64,000 nt of DNA, taken from assembly GCF_002176815.1 (NCBI RefSeq), contig NZ_CP021648.1:1620001-1684000 (forward strand), in the 5' to 3' direction. This document shows positions 54,201 through 62,079 of the stretch, one piece after another. A model generated the notes under the pieces. It had not been told where the DNA came from. It did not search any database and was given only the letters and a program-made list of their open reading frames with translations. The DNA comes from Acidovorax sp. T1 (GTDB taxonomy: Bacteria; Pseudomonadota; Gammaproteobacteria; Burkholderiales; Burkholderiaceae_C). The stretch's first letter is position 1. The number at the start of each line of letters is the position of its first letter. The position numbers and the translations under genes are program-made.

Positions 54201-55837
54201 CAAACGGTCTAAAAGGGGACGATGCGGCCTTGGCAGACGTCGAAAGTCTCTGCTTGTCGGTCAATCTGAACTACCTGGCGAACGTCGCCCCTGCATTGCT
54301 CCGGTGGGACCTGTTCGTCGACAAGTTCCCCGTTGAAGGATGGTGCGCCGATCAGGTTCGTGGGTGGCTGCAGCGCTGCGGTTTGGCAGAGGAAGAGAGC
54401 GTTCCTGCGCTCGGCTTGGCTCAGGTCGTGGGAGCTTTCGATTGCGGTCACTTGCCACCGGCTGAGGTAGCCAACCTGGCGGAGGTCATTCGTGTCTGGC
54501 CGAGCAATCTTGGCGAGCCCTATAGGTGGCGTGCCGAGATGGCTTCGCTTTCGCTGCGCTCCCGTGCCGGCACCTGGGTTCCCGCAAAGGCGTTGATTCG
54601 AGGGCATGGTCCAGAGGACCAACTCCTGAGCAGATTCGCGCCCGACAAGGCTGTTCTGCACAACGACTACGTGGCTGATTCCCCGGCATTTCGTTTCGTC
54701 GAGCAATACCTGCCCGTCTGGAGCGATGACCCATCCATGCTCGCGGGCTGGTGTATGTCCGCCACTGGCGATGACCCGCAGTCCGCGGCCGCCACATGGC
54801 TGGCACGCAATATTTACGGGCCGGTCATTGAACTGCTTCGAGCGCGGAGTCACCTGGGCGGATGGCTGTTCGCGTTGAAAGAGGATTCACTTGCCTTGGG
54901 TGGGTTGTCTACAGAAGAGAGGCGACTACTGCTGACCAAACTCGGGCTGGCGGCAACCGACGAGGAAGACTTTCCGGACCTGTCGCCGAGTCTCGACCTG
55001 GCCTCGATTCATGGCTGGTGGTCTGAGAACGGCATGAAGTGGCTGGCCGAGTTCGATCGCAAATTCTGGCCAGCGAGCGTCGATCGAAGTGCACTCAAAG
55101 AGGAAGAGCCTCACGATAGAACCGCTTGGATGACGCTGTTCAGCATGGGCTTGTTCCGCCGGTACGGTCGCGTCACGGACCAGCAGCATCGTGGCTTCCT
55201 CGATTTTCTGGGTAGCAAGGGCTGGTGGCAGACGATCTGCGAAGTGCATCCCGACGTCGGCGCCGAGGCTTGGATGGATATTCTTCGGGCCTACGGCGAG
55301 GGGCAGCAGACCGACACGCTCTTCGAGCTGTGGATGGACAGCTTTCCGAGGCTGTATCGGATCGCCCGATGGCTCGACACCTACGTTCATCTGTTTCAGA
55401 CGCTGGATCGCCGCGACTCGAAGCTGGCCAAATTTCTGCTGTCGCCAGCGTCGGACCCCAGCCTCAGTGGCTCAGGTATCGAGGCGCCCACCTTGAGCGG
55501 CATGCTTCGGCTGGGTCAGCACCTGGTCATTCGTGAGTTGCTTCGTCTCGAGATCCTGTCCTCCGATGTTGCGCGCGAGCTTGCCTTTGCTCCAAGAAGT
55601 GCGGTGCTCGAGCTGATGGCTCGACTTGGGCACACCGATCTCAGGTCCAGCAGCGACATCTACCGTGTCCTGATATCAGAGCTGGGCGAGGAGGCGGCAT
55701 GTTTCTCGGGGGCGTATGACATTCCGCTTCAACTCATAGCGACCAACGAGGCGGCGCGCCGCGAAGCTGAGCGATGGGCAGAGCACGGATCGTTCATGGA
55801 GTCCGACGAAACCGCAGAGCAGGAGGAGCAACTGTGA
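48281..55837 (+). CDS. giant sacsin-like protein with two Bergerat ATPase domains
   Basis: 2518 residues from the GTG at 48281, which has GGGGGA 8 nt upstream. Domain 1 (about 1-230) is a GHKL/Bergerat ATPase of the sacsin type: KELVQNADDAG at 28-38, LNDG at 67-70 and GKFGLGMKS at 96-104. Domain 2 lies about 1550 residues on: FEVFQNADDA near 1595, RFAHWGRPI, and GKFGLGFKS at about 1679-1687. The long segments between and after the domains are hydrophilic and helical with no motif I can name. Sacsin-like ATPases in bacteria often sit in defence islands. It overlaps the SNF2 gene by GTGA. Confidence 0.82.
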   Translation: MTGFTTDYVNQIAINLRDRYRSGFPILKELVQNADDAGAKSLAFGFHPGHGAAADHMLLKGPALWVLNDGRFKASDRRAIRSFGLNAKAGDSGAIGKFGLGMKSVFHLCESFFYLASHGGELSQDFLNPWRAEDYDCSEMHQQWETVTDQDLGCLEAVARAQPEASSGRDWFLLWVPLRQQSHVPRSGERPMAAIIERYPGENPAEDLDFFSDPRTDQRIGGLLPLLRNLKQVRFAGADMREPFTVTLESHPSDQRLDHETDDVQISGTVRDDRPRSEHMHFLVRQRVPGAVLPFGALRAAKSWPTSMVITEAGTREPRPDKAVAEAAVMFAHADKRAGRLDLQWAVFLPAEEQRFSYEAWIPGSSREYRIVLHGQFFVDAGRRGIADMDALDKPCEVLPESPSQHVVLKQWNQSLAQQAVLPEFLPGLSEYVKAAGLKDDETAALTRAIVECAAAGDAGSRVAFYPTFQQFICKRFAWIRRLTMSGSRWELVEPAVEPVLSLPAPPLHDAERPWRAMPGLAVLNGYAFADAAAPSLAIGHATWEPGLLIRALKGIDAQILKSGTDLEYLANFLEMEAARYVRTSDIQDALVALLRTCLQAVRLVDVRQHRKLFKRIVQLLSPDRIFAFGPQDHAAKGAIPEALYRTLLSASTRALPVPGDLGPDGVTAITSDADLGAWLDAMTRHDLSESHSGGVTKAQLLDASERVIRAAGDETRQISLLRQCSRLKVLRAYKGADGDIEGVSLAELTESHGRGWVFKVSDPNRPLGFVQKLARALPEFRVFVVRSTVASYVDGVREDGLGRIPSSEDPEAVLRAAGAQATPPLLGDNLQRADLLTLVATAKLDDPIVIRGVRYLLHGSPDHYLGSDVLWKDPVGQKSPWVRLWRMVDEAPWRVLADNLCSSIPDKCAQPLNVKAVDETSVLNRLRVCNDFSRVDATEFTSEEIDLLLGRVVEEHAWMRLPLHRDFSGHRGVVQGECFLGRDPELPDGLSIGVRFVEPSVDDDHKRQQKRFLRTWDATTAASVVLRAASPVQHWRYLMDLLGAHRTLADRLPQAWSETTWLPLETGEAIALNSLIRISNLDAEIRGLARRCDYAYAGPDDLSAELRAHPAFPALLAQVSSGEEALPVLGQLMSEAGLSIGRAARTGYRDLQQYMSTLVSIDLLPAWGILERATVATSIDAVEKHLVPEVAKQLSADICRRTLTQIPELGLSAPVREVFGIYLSEWRASASEPELRKSLSELRLLSKAGTWVPAADLVAGVHGVIPELVVNDRQLESLGGIAVDNRSTPTLEPADLPGEEGGAAQEQLLQSLEEYFEPLVSSSVKPAAGAVIGLFGERVASLAKSWLDPIAYEDYLAKLGWRDPGQEDGFDRRVKWMGNKTLAQALRTLTIRVAVLSGNHVSAKSLTGAAVQVRIAPVDELQTLFVMTDRWQGFTCRVHMRPATALLDKEPQQQRDILMRTGESLLKDLYNQQHANLSELFALADEADQVTLDVARGLILEGLPQSLRSLPGIGKNKKLAKALASLDEARRGAASAKRAGRSSAGAAASLESALADLAVLVESDEEVQGAVLAGIKARVTHNQYEVASIPFEVFQNADDAVIEMQHLQKADGRLEFDAEAIGRFVMQSSDRMIRFAHWGRPINYAGRLASYKAEFANDLERMLMLGASAKDEDEGVTGKFGLGFKSVLLASSTPRVWSGDLCFDVVAGCLPRKWKASPATKQFQQAVQTPSQRALRGTLIELPLDSRGAASEVTERFAGLAGLLPVFARKLRCVVVGEEPHTWQPRIVRLGSGRQIEIGSVALPVDGGRVHSGILVFRAASGSVVLRIGAGGIEEFDRKAQPAVPATWVTAPTRGTAARGVLLNAPFQIDTGRATLALGKSATLINTTLTKTLADEVSPVLIDLQTESESNWPVLAAAMGCSQSVSPAGFWYGLWEKLLGEPPEQDSAMDVRLLDTFGCSVVRNVVDRTGRIPNGLKGDDAALADVESLCLSVNLNYLANVAPALLRWDLFVDKFPVEGWCADQVRGWLQRCGLAEEESVPALGLAQVVGAFDCGHLPPAEVANLAEVIRVWPSNLGEPYRWRAEMASLSLRSRAGTWVPAKALIRGHGPEDQLLSRFAPDKAVLHNDYVADSPAFRFVEQYLPVWSDDPSMLAGWCMSATGDDPQSAAATWLARNIYGPVIELLRARSHLGGWLFALKEDSLALGGLSTEERRLLLTKLGLAATDEEDFPDLSPSLDLASIHGWWSENGMKWLAEFDRKFWPASVDRSALKEEEPHDRTAWMTLFSMGLFRRYGRVTDQQHRGFLDFLGSKGWWQTICEVHPDVGAEAWMDILRAYGEGQQTDTLFELWMDSFPRLYRIARWLDTYVHLFQTLDRRDSKLAKFLLSPASDPSLSGSGIEAPTLSGMLRLGQHLVIRELLRLEILSSDVARELAFAPRSAVLELMARLGHTDLRSSSDIYRVLISELGEEAACFSGAYDIPLQLIATNEAARREAERWAEHGSFMESDETAEQEEQL

Positions 55838-58476
55838 CGACCAACGGCAAGACCTATCAGCCGAACGCCTTGGTGCTTCACGCACGGCATGGACAAGGCA
55901 CCGTGCTGCTCACGGATGGAGACACGACCGTCGTACGATTTGCTCACGGCATCGAGCAGGTCTTCACGAAAGAGTTGACGCCGGTCGCCTCAGTATCCGA
56001 AGCGCTGACAAAAGGGCAGCTGGCGCCTTCGCTTGAAGTGGCTGCGCGAGTCCAGGCCGAGGTGATCACATCAGTCAATGCGGCTTGGGGCGTGTTCACG
56101 AGGTCGCGTATTTCGCTGCTTCCACATCAGCTTTGGGTTTGCCACCGTGCACTACGTTCCTGGCCGATGCGTCTGCTCATCGCTGACGACGTCGGCATGG
56201 GAAAGACGATCGAAGCCGGTCTGCTGCTCTGGCCCTTGCTTGCCAGCAGGAAGGTCCAGCGGGTGTTGATCTTTTGCCCGGCCAAGCTGGTCGGGCAGTG
56301 GCAGATGCGACTGAAACGGATGTTCGACATCCGGGCGGCGACGTATCACACGGATCTGGACACAGATCGAACCGACTTCTGGGGCATTCACCAGATCGTC
56401 GTCGCGTCATTGCCGACCCTGCGCGCGGACCGCAACGGCCGGCACGATCGCCTGCTTGATGCGCCTGTCTGGGACATGGTGGTCATCGACGAGGCCCATC
56501 ACCTCAACGCTGACGAGGAGACCGGAAAGACACTCGGCTTCGAGCTGGTTGAAAAGCTGAACAGGGCTGGCAAGGTGACCTCCTGCGTGCTTTTCACGGG
56601 CACGCCGCATCGAGGGAAGAACTTTGGGTTCTGGTCGCTGATGAGTCTGCTCGATGCCGACGTCTTCGGCCCCAAGAAGAACGAAGGCGGCATGCTCCAG
56701 GCCCTTCCGAGATTCCTGATCCGGAACGCCAAACAGAAGGCAACTGACATGAAGGGTCAGCGGCTGTTCAAGCCAGTGGTCCAGCACCCCGAGACATTCA
56801 CCTACTCGCCACCAGAAGAGACCTTCTATGAGCTGATGTCCGAGTTCATCCTGGCGGGCAAGGCATACGCGACGTCCCTCAGTCGAACTGAGGGAGGGCA
56901 AGTGATGCTTGTGCTCATTGCGCTTCAGAAGCTCGCTTCGAGTTCCATTGCGGCGGTTGTCGCCGCGCTGCAGACGCGGATCAAACGTCTCGGGGCGGAG
57001 GCCGCAAAGTCCAAGTCGGAGCTTGCAGCCATTGATGAAGGTGAGGGGGACGAGGCCCAACAGGCCTTGCAGCGCTGGCTGCGGGATGAGAAGCAGGCTC
57101 GACTTCGCCTGATGGAAGATGAGGGTCGATACCTTTCAGACCTCATTGCCGCAGCGGATCGGGTGACTTCAGAGACTCGCATCGTCCGAATCATCGAGGT
57201 CATCAAGCAACGGTTTGGCAATGAGCCCGTGTTGCTCTTCACCGAGTACAAGCGGACCCAGGCGCTTGTCATCAGTGCCTTGATGGCGGAGTTTGGCCAG
57301 GGCGCGGTGGGATTCATGAATGGGGACGACCGCCTGGAAGGCATCAGGCTGCCAGACGGCCGCCTGACCCAGTTGGCGGGACGCCGTGAAGACATGTGCG
57401 ATGCCTTCAATGCCGGTCGCATTCGATTCCTGGTGTCGACGGAGGCTGGCGGCGAGGGCATCGACTTGCAGGAGCGGTGTAGTGCATTGATCCACGTCGA
57501 CTTGCCCTGGAACCCCATGCGGCTGCACCAACGTGTCGGCCGACTCAACCGCTATGGGCAGCAGCGCCCAGTCGAAGTGGTGTCCCTCAGGAACCCGGAC
57601 ACGGTCGAAGCCATGATCTGGCAGAAGCTCGAGCAAAAGCTCAATAGCATCATGCGTGCGCTCGGGTCTGCGATGGACGAGCCTGAGGATCTGATGCAAC
57701 TCGTCTTGGGCATGAGTGGCGAGGGCCTGTTCGACGACCTCTTCTCCGGTGCGATCAGCGTTAAGCGTGAGAAGCTGGACGCGTGGTTTGACAACACCAC
57801 TGGAACGCTTGGTGGAGAGTCGGCAATACAGACGGTTCGCGACCTCATAGGCCATGCGGAGAGCTTCGACCTATCGGATCTGAAGGACGTCCCGCCAGTT
57901 GATCTGCCAGACCTCATGCCGTTCTTCCAGAACGTTCTGACCCTGAACCGCCGCCGACCGAAGGTGGAAGGCGCCGCACTGTCCTTCAGAACTCCCGAGG
58001 ACTGGCTCACCAGCCACGCCATTCGCAAGTCCTACGACAACCTGGTCTTCGATCGGAAGGCGCCGAGTCAGGCGGACTTGATGGGCATAGGGCATCCGCT
58101 GCTTGAGAAGGCACTGCATCAGGCGGAGCGTCTCGCTGGAACGGTTTGCGCCGTCGATGGCCTTGACGATCCGATGATGGTGGTCGACGTGTCGAGCAGA
58201 GTGACCGATGTGGCGACACAGTCGCGGCGAGCAATCGTCGGGATCACCGGCGCCGTAGGCAGCTTCAGGCTGCTTCGCGACTGGGAGGTGCTTCGTTCTC
58301 TGAACCGCTGCAACCTCAAATCAGAGTCTCCGGATGGAGCGTTTGACATTGAAGCCCTCACGAGTTGGCGACGCTCGGCGATGTCTGCGCTCAACGACTT
58401 GTTGGATACCGTGGACCTTCAGTTCGGATCCAGGGTCGTGAAAGAGTCTGCCTTGGTCTGGCCCACTGCTAAATGA
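55834..58476 (+). CDS. SNF2/RapA-like helicase
   Basis: 880 residues from the GTG at 55834 (AGGAGGAG upstream), overlapping the previous stop. An N-terminal tudor/CarD-like stretch (LVLHARHGQGTVLLTDGD) is followed by a SNF2-family motor: DVGMGKT at 119-125, DEAH at 219-222, FTGTPHRGKN at 254-263. In the second lobe VSTEAGGEGIDLQE and QRVGRLNRYGQ are motifs V and VI. A coiled-coil insertion lies near 375-440. It resembles DrmD of DISARM and RapA in layout, but none of the other DISARM genes are present. Confidence 0.88.
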   Translation: MTTNGKTYQPNALVLHARHGQGTVLLTDGDTTVVRFAHGIEQVFTKELTPVASVSEALTKGQLAPSLEVAARVQAEVITSVNAAWGVFTRSRISLLPHQLWVCHRALRSWPMRLLIADDVGMGKTIEAGLLLWPLLASRKVQRVLIFCPAKLVGQWQMRLKRMFDIRAATYHTDLDTDRTDFWGIHQIVVASLPTLRADRNGRHDRLLDAPVWDMVVIDEAHHLNADEETGKTLGFELVEKLNRAGKVTSCVLFTGTPHRGKNFGFWSLMSLLDADVFGPKKNEGGMLQALPRFLIRNAKQKATDMKGQRLFKPVVQHPETFTYSPPEETFYELMSEFILAGKAYATSLSRTEGGQVMLVLIALQKLASSSIAAVVAALQTRIKRLGAEAAKSKSELAAIDEGEGDEAQQALQRWLRDEKQARLRLMEDEGRYLSDLIAAADRVTSETRIVRIIEVIKQRFGNEPVLLFTEYKRTQALVISALMAEFGQGAVGFMNGDDRLEGIRLPDGRLTQLAGRREDMCDAFNAGRIRFLVSTEAGGEGIDLQERCSALIHVDLPWNPMRLHQRVGRLNRYGQQRPVEVVSLRNPDTVEAMIWQKLEQKLNSIMRALGSAMDEPEDLMQLVLGMSGEGLFDDLFSGAISVKREKLDAWFDNTTGTLGGESAIQTVRDLIGHAESFDLSDLKDVPPVDLPDLMPFFQNVLTLNRRRPKVEGAALSFRTPEDWLTSHAIRKSYDNLVFDRKAPSQADLMGIGHPLLEKALHQAERLAGTVCAVDGLDDPMMVVDVSSRVTDVATQSRRAIVGITGAVGSFRLLRDWEVLRSLNRCNLKSESPDGAFDIEALTSWRRSAMSALNDLLDTVDLQFGSRVVKESALVWPTAK

Positions 58477-58518
58477 AGCGCCCTCGGGTTTAGATGCCAG
58501 GTTTGCAGGCATCCTCCT

Positions 58519-60789
58519 ATGCTCACACGCTCTTCGAACTACTTCGACCACCTGTTTAGCCGCTCAATCGGTCACGGTGCCCCGCCTGCGGTCGCGGTCG
58601 AGCGAGTCGCGGACGCCTACCTGGACGGGAAGCCGTTGCCGGTCGGCAAGAAAAAGCTCACGAAGAAGGATCGCGACAACCACTTCTGGTCCAGCAGTGT
58701 GGTGAAAGAGTGCCCGCCAGACTCGTGGAACTCGGAGGCCATGATGCTCGCCTTGGCGCGATACCTCGGCCAAGAGCCTGTCGCTGCTGAAGGATTGGTG
58801 ACTCGCGTGGCGCGCGAAGCGCCTGACGCGTTGATTCGCGCGGTCAGGTACTCCGCGCTCGTCCTGAAATCACACTCTCTGCGACGAGCTGAACTGGACC
58901 AAGCCGCGTCCGAAAGCGAGGCCGTGGCCGAGCTGTGCCGCGTGCTCGACCTGTTTGCGCTGGCGCATCGAGATCGGGTCGCGGCCCTGGAGACGCAGAA
59001 GGCGAGGCTGGCGGAGCTATCGGTCTTCGATCTCTTGATCTACGCGAGCCTCTACGCGTTCGAAGTTCTGGTTCCAAGGGACTTCAAGGCAAAGTCACCC
59101 ATACCCCCCGCAGGCGCTGATCTCCATCTCGCCTGGGATGCTCTCGGCGATCTGCTCGCGTGGAAACTCGCAGGCGCCGACATCGTGGCTCTGAAGCTGA
59201 CTGACGACAGCATTGGGAGGTCGGTCGCACTGCATCTTCGCCCGATCTTGTTCGAATCTGGTATGGCGAGCTCCAGCCAGGCCGACAGGAATCTGCGCAC
59301 CTTTCACGCGCTGATGGACGCGCAGATCGAGTTGAACGAGTTCATCTCCAGGTCGGCCGAAGCGTTCTGCTACGACGACGGCATTCGGTTCGAGCGGCGG
59401 GGCGATCGGCTCGAGATCGCGGAGGTGGATCCGGCAGCGCGGGTTGTGTGGCACAACGACGGGCGGAAGCTTGAACGCCTGCATGGCTACTGGTTCCATC
59501 GTGCGATCGAAGCGTTCGTCGAATACGTTGCGTCCGATCCGGGCAGGTGGGAGATCGGTCGCCCGGAGAATGCGGACGCCAATCGTTTGGCCTGGTTGCG
59601 AGCGCTGCAAGCGCAGCTTCGCTTGCGCGAGGCATATGGTGTCGCCGACGAGGTGACTTCGGAGTCCGGAGACACCGTCGATCTCTTCCGGGCGCTGTTG
59701 TCGCTGGATTTGATGTCGGCCTTCTTCCAGCGGGACTTCCTGGCAGCATTTGCGGATCGCCTTGATGGATCGGGGGACTGGATCGCAGCGCTGCAGCGTC
59801 TGACCATGGACGGCCTACGCGAAGGGCTGCAGAACCGGCTGCCGCTCACCTGGTCGGATCGGGACTCGAAGGTGTCCAACATCACTGGGTGGACCGTCAC
59901 GTCAGCTGAGCCCAGAGGCAACGCCCGAATGGCATCCGCGATCCTGGACTTCTGGACCTACGACATGGTCGCGATGGCAGAACGCCTCCAGCGCAATGAA
60001 CCTGGTCTGCAGCCCCATCCGTTTGAGCGACCGGTTCTCAAGTTCGGAGCGACGCTGGTTCAGTTGCCATGGATCGTCGGACTGCAGAACAACAGCTCAG
60101 CTGCGATCAACAATCTAAGGCGACTCGGTGCCCGACGCGGGCAAGCTCGGGACGAGGCGCGAAGGATTGAGGCTGGCCTGGCACAGCTTTTCGAGACGCG
60201 TGGATTCAAGACGCTGCTCAACTGGAAGCCACCGCGCGACGTGGACGATCCCGGCGAGGTGGACCTGATCGCCAGCCTCGGCCAACATCTGTTCGTCATC
60301 GAGGTGAAGTCGACGTTCTTGCGACGATCTCAGCGGGAGGCATGGCTGCACTCCACCAGCACGCTTCGGAAGGCAGGCCTTCAGGTTCGCCGCAAGGTCG
60401 AAGCGGTGTTGCGGTCAATCGCCTCGGATCCCGAGCTTTGCGCCTTGCTCGACCTGAACAATGATCGGGTCCCAACTCGCCATCGCGGTTGGATCGCCGA
60501 CACATCGATCGAATGCGACCACCAGCGCTTCGCTGGCTTTCTGAAGATCTCAGTCGAGGAGCTGTTGATCGCACTTCGGGATGATCGTCACCTCCTGAAC
60601 GACCCCGAAGGTCTGCTCGCCGGGAACTACCGAGCGGACCAGTCCATTGAAGCCGATACGAGCCGCTCTGCCTGGACTTTGTATCCTGACGGGTTCAGCG
60701 CAGAGCGCTTCATTGAGGTGATCGAGACGGAGGCAGTTTGGAGCCTACCCGTTCGAACGCAGCATCGGCCCAGTCCGTCGGCATCGTGA
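58519..60789 (+). CDS. large protein with C-terminal PD-(D/E)XK-like nuclease domain
   Basis: 756 residues from the ATG at 58519, 42 nt after the helicase stop. The first 530 residues are mostly helical with no motif I recognise. The C-terminal part has a nuclease-like core: E551, then GEVDLIA with D582, LFVIEVKS with E595-x-K597, and a basic helix after it. The position as last gene of the cluster suggests it supplies nucleolytic activity to the ATPase/helicase pair. It could also use an inactive nuclease fold for binding. Confidence 0.7.
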   Translation: MLTRSSNYFDHLFSRSIGHGAPPAVAVERVADAYLDGKPLPVGKKKLTKKDRDNHFWSSSVVKECPPDSWNSEAMMLALARYLGQEPVAAEGLVTRVAREAPDALIRAVRYSALVLKSHSLRRAELDQAASESEAVAELCRVLDLFALAHRDRVAALETQKARLAELSVFDLLIYASLYAFEVLVPRDFKAKSPIPPAGADLHLAWDALGDLLAWKLAGADIVALKLTDDSIGRSVALHLRPILFESGMASSSQADRNLRTFHALMDAQIELNEFISRSAEAFCYDDGIRFERRGDRLEIAEVDPAARVVWHNDGRKLERLHGYWFHRAIEAFVEYVASDPGRWEIGRPENADANRLAWLRALQAQLRLREAYGVADEVTSESGDTVDLFRALLSLDLMSAFFQRDFLAAFADRLDGSGDWIAALQRLTMDGLREGLQNRLPLTWSDRDSKVSNITGWTVTSAEPRGNARMASAILDFWTYDMVAMAERLQRNEPGLQPHPFERPVLKFGATLVQLPWIVGLQNNSSAAINNLRRLGARRGQARDEARRIEAGLAQLFETRGFKTLLNWKPPRDVDDPGEVDLIASLGQHLFVIEVKSTFLRRSQREAWLHSTSTLRKAGLQVRRKVEAVLRSIASDPELCALLDLNNDRVPTRHRGWIADTSIECDHQRFAGFLKISVEELLIALRDDRHLLNDPEGLLAGNYRADQSIEADTSRSAWTLYPDGFSAERFIEVIETEAVWSLPVRTQHRPSPSAS

Positions 60790-61020
60790 CGGTAAAAGAA
60801 CGAGTGAAAAAGTGAAGTGAGACAATGACTTAGGGCACTTGATGGTGATGCCGATTCCGACGTTGCCTGGACCGGTTTGGGCGCACATCGATAATGTGGA
60901 GAAGCGTCTTTGGAGTCGATAGACCCCGATAGATGTCGAAAGGTCACTTTTCGTCGAATCGCCCGGAAACCCGCGCCAATGCTGGTGCCTGACACTTTGA
61001 CGGTAAAAATGACGGTAAAA
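60787..61020 (+). repeat. three direct repeats TGACGGTAAAA
   Basis: Exact 11-bp copies start at 60787, 60998 and 61010. Such short direct repeats near the end of an integrative element may be integrase arm-type sites, but this function is inferred only from location. Confidence 0.7.
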
Positions 61021-61226
61021 GTCGACCACGCTACTTGGAACCACTTTGAAATCAACAGCTTAGATGGCTCGTTGATGATCGAGTGGGAGTGAAATAGCGA
61101 TCTTCTCGGATCGCTCCAGAAGGGGTGGATTCAAAAAATCGAGAATATGCCAGCGTGCAGGCAGATACGTGATCCGGGAACGTTCGAATACGGCATCGGC
61201 CTGTCGCTGCGTGAGGCCCGTAACAG
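60790..61226. other. intergenic region at the likely element/chromosome border
   Basis: 437 nt without a convincing gene. Three direct copies of TGACGGTAAAA lie at 60787-60797, 60998-61008 and 61010-61020, the last two in tandem with a one-base gap; the first contains the stop codon of the preceding gene. A perfect inverted repeat GCGATC/GATCGC (6-nt loop) is at 61097-61114. I found no tRNA. Short ORFs here look accidental. The region separates the defence cargo from the Lrp/dadA pair, so it may hold the right attachment site. Confidence 0.45.
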
Positions 61227-61694
61227 CTACCGGTCCAACGGAAGGCTGAGCGTTTCCTTGACTTCTTCCATTACCACCACGCTGCGCGACTCTGCTGTAA
61301 CGGGTAGCTTCTTCAGAATGTTTCCTAGCAAGTGCCGGTATTCGCCCATGCCGCGCAGCCTGAACTTGACCAGATAGTCGTAGTCGCCGGAAACCAGGTG
61401 GGCTTCCATCACTTCAGGCATCTGCGACAGTTCCTTCTTCACCTTGTCGAAAACGTCCCCGGACTTCGCGGACAGTTTGATTTCCACGAACACAAGCAGC
61501 GTCCGGCCCAGCGCCTCCGATGACAGGCGTGCGTGGTAGCCCTCGATGACGCCCTCGCGCTCCATCCTTCGCACCCGCTCGGTACAGGGCGATGCCGACA
61601 GGCCCACCTTCTCTGCCAGTTCTGTCATAGAAATGCGTCCCTGGCGCTGCAGGGCATCCAGGATGGCCAGGTCAATTCTGTCGGCTTGGAACAT
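61227..61694 (-). CDS. Lrp/AsnC-family regulator, probably of dadA
   Basis: 155 residues. An AsnC-type helix-turn-helix fills the N-terminus ([30 protein letters not shown]), followed by the RAM ligand-binding domain ([22 protein letters not shown]). It diverges from dadA with a 129-nt gap. Lrp relatives next to dadA (DadR/BkdR type) activate D-amino-acid dehydrogenase in response to alanine. This gene and dadA look like chromosomal flank; the 3' end of this gene faces the element. Confidence 0.88.
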   Translation of the reverse strand: MFQADRIDLAILDALQRQGRISMTELAEKVGLSASPCTERVRRMEREGVIEGYHARLSSEALGRTLLVFVEIKLSAKSGDVFDKVKKELSQMPEVMEAHLVSGDYDYLVKFRLRGMGEYRHLLGNILKKLPVTAESRSVVVMEEVKETLSLPLDR

Positions 61695-61732
61695 TTTTCT
61701 GTCGAACCCCGTGGTGCACTTAAAAAACAGTG

Positions 61733-61748
61733 GATTGCCTTGGCAATC
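61733..61748. promoter_or_regulatory. palindrome in the regulator/dadA intergenic region
   Basis: GATTGCC-TT-GGCAATC is a perfect 7-bp inverted repeat with a 2-nt centre, 39 nt upstream of the regulator start and 75 nt upstream of the dadA start. The location fits an operator of the Lrp-type regulator. Confidence 0.45.
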
Positions 61749-61823
61749 AAAATAAAAACAGTGAAATCAACTGCACATGCTTTTCTAGACTTGATGACTT
61801 CACCGTCACCCATCGAGTATTCC

Positions 61824-62068
61824 ATGAAAGTCATTGTTGCAGGCAGCGGCGTTGTCGGAACCGCAACCGCGTACTACCTCGCCAAGTCCGGCGCGCAGGT
61901 CACCGTCATCGACCGCCAGCCCGGCCCCGCGCTGGAAACCAGCTTTGCCAATGCTGGCCAGGTATCTCCAGGCTACTCGACGCCCTGGGCCGCGCCTGGC
62001 ATTCCGCTGAAAGCCATTAAGTGGATGTTCCAAAAGCATGCGCCACTGGCGGTGCGCGCCGATGGCCC
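61824..62068 (+). pseudogene. dadA: dadA (D-amino-acid dehydrogenase), interrupted 5' fragment
   Basis: About 81 codons from the ATG at 61824. The FAD-binding start [20 protein letters not shown] and the segments [33 protein letters not shown] and [17 protein letters not shown] are typical of DadA. After RADG the sequence changes abruptly into the left end of an IS21-family element. The full protein is about 430 residues, so the FAD enzyme is disrupted unless the insertion is recent and mixed in the population. The rest should lie beyond the insertion, outside the window. Confidence 0.85.
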
Positions 62069-62079
62069 TGATGGCCACC

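Noticed and set aside
55834..58476. Assignment of the SNF2 gene as DISARM drmD
   Set aside because: The layout is similar, but no drmA, drmB or drmC-like gene is nearby, and the partners are a sacsin-like ATPase and nucleases.
60910..61092. 60-codon plus-strand open frame in the border region
   Set aside because: No ribosome-binding site or family; its codons cover the direct repeats, so it is probably accidental.
61097..61226. tRNA or tmRNA fragment as attachment site
   Set aside because: I looked for a T-loop-like GTTCGA with a matching stem; GTTCGA at about 61184 has no paired arms, so no RNA gene is called.
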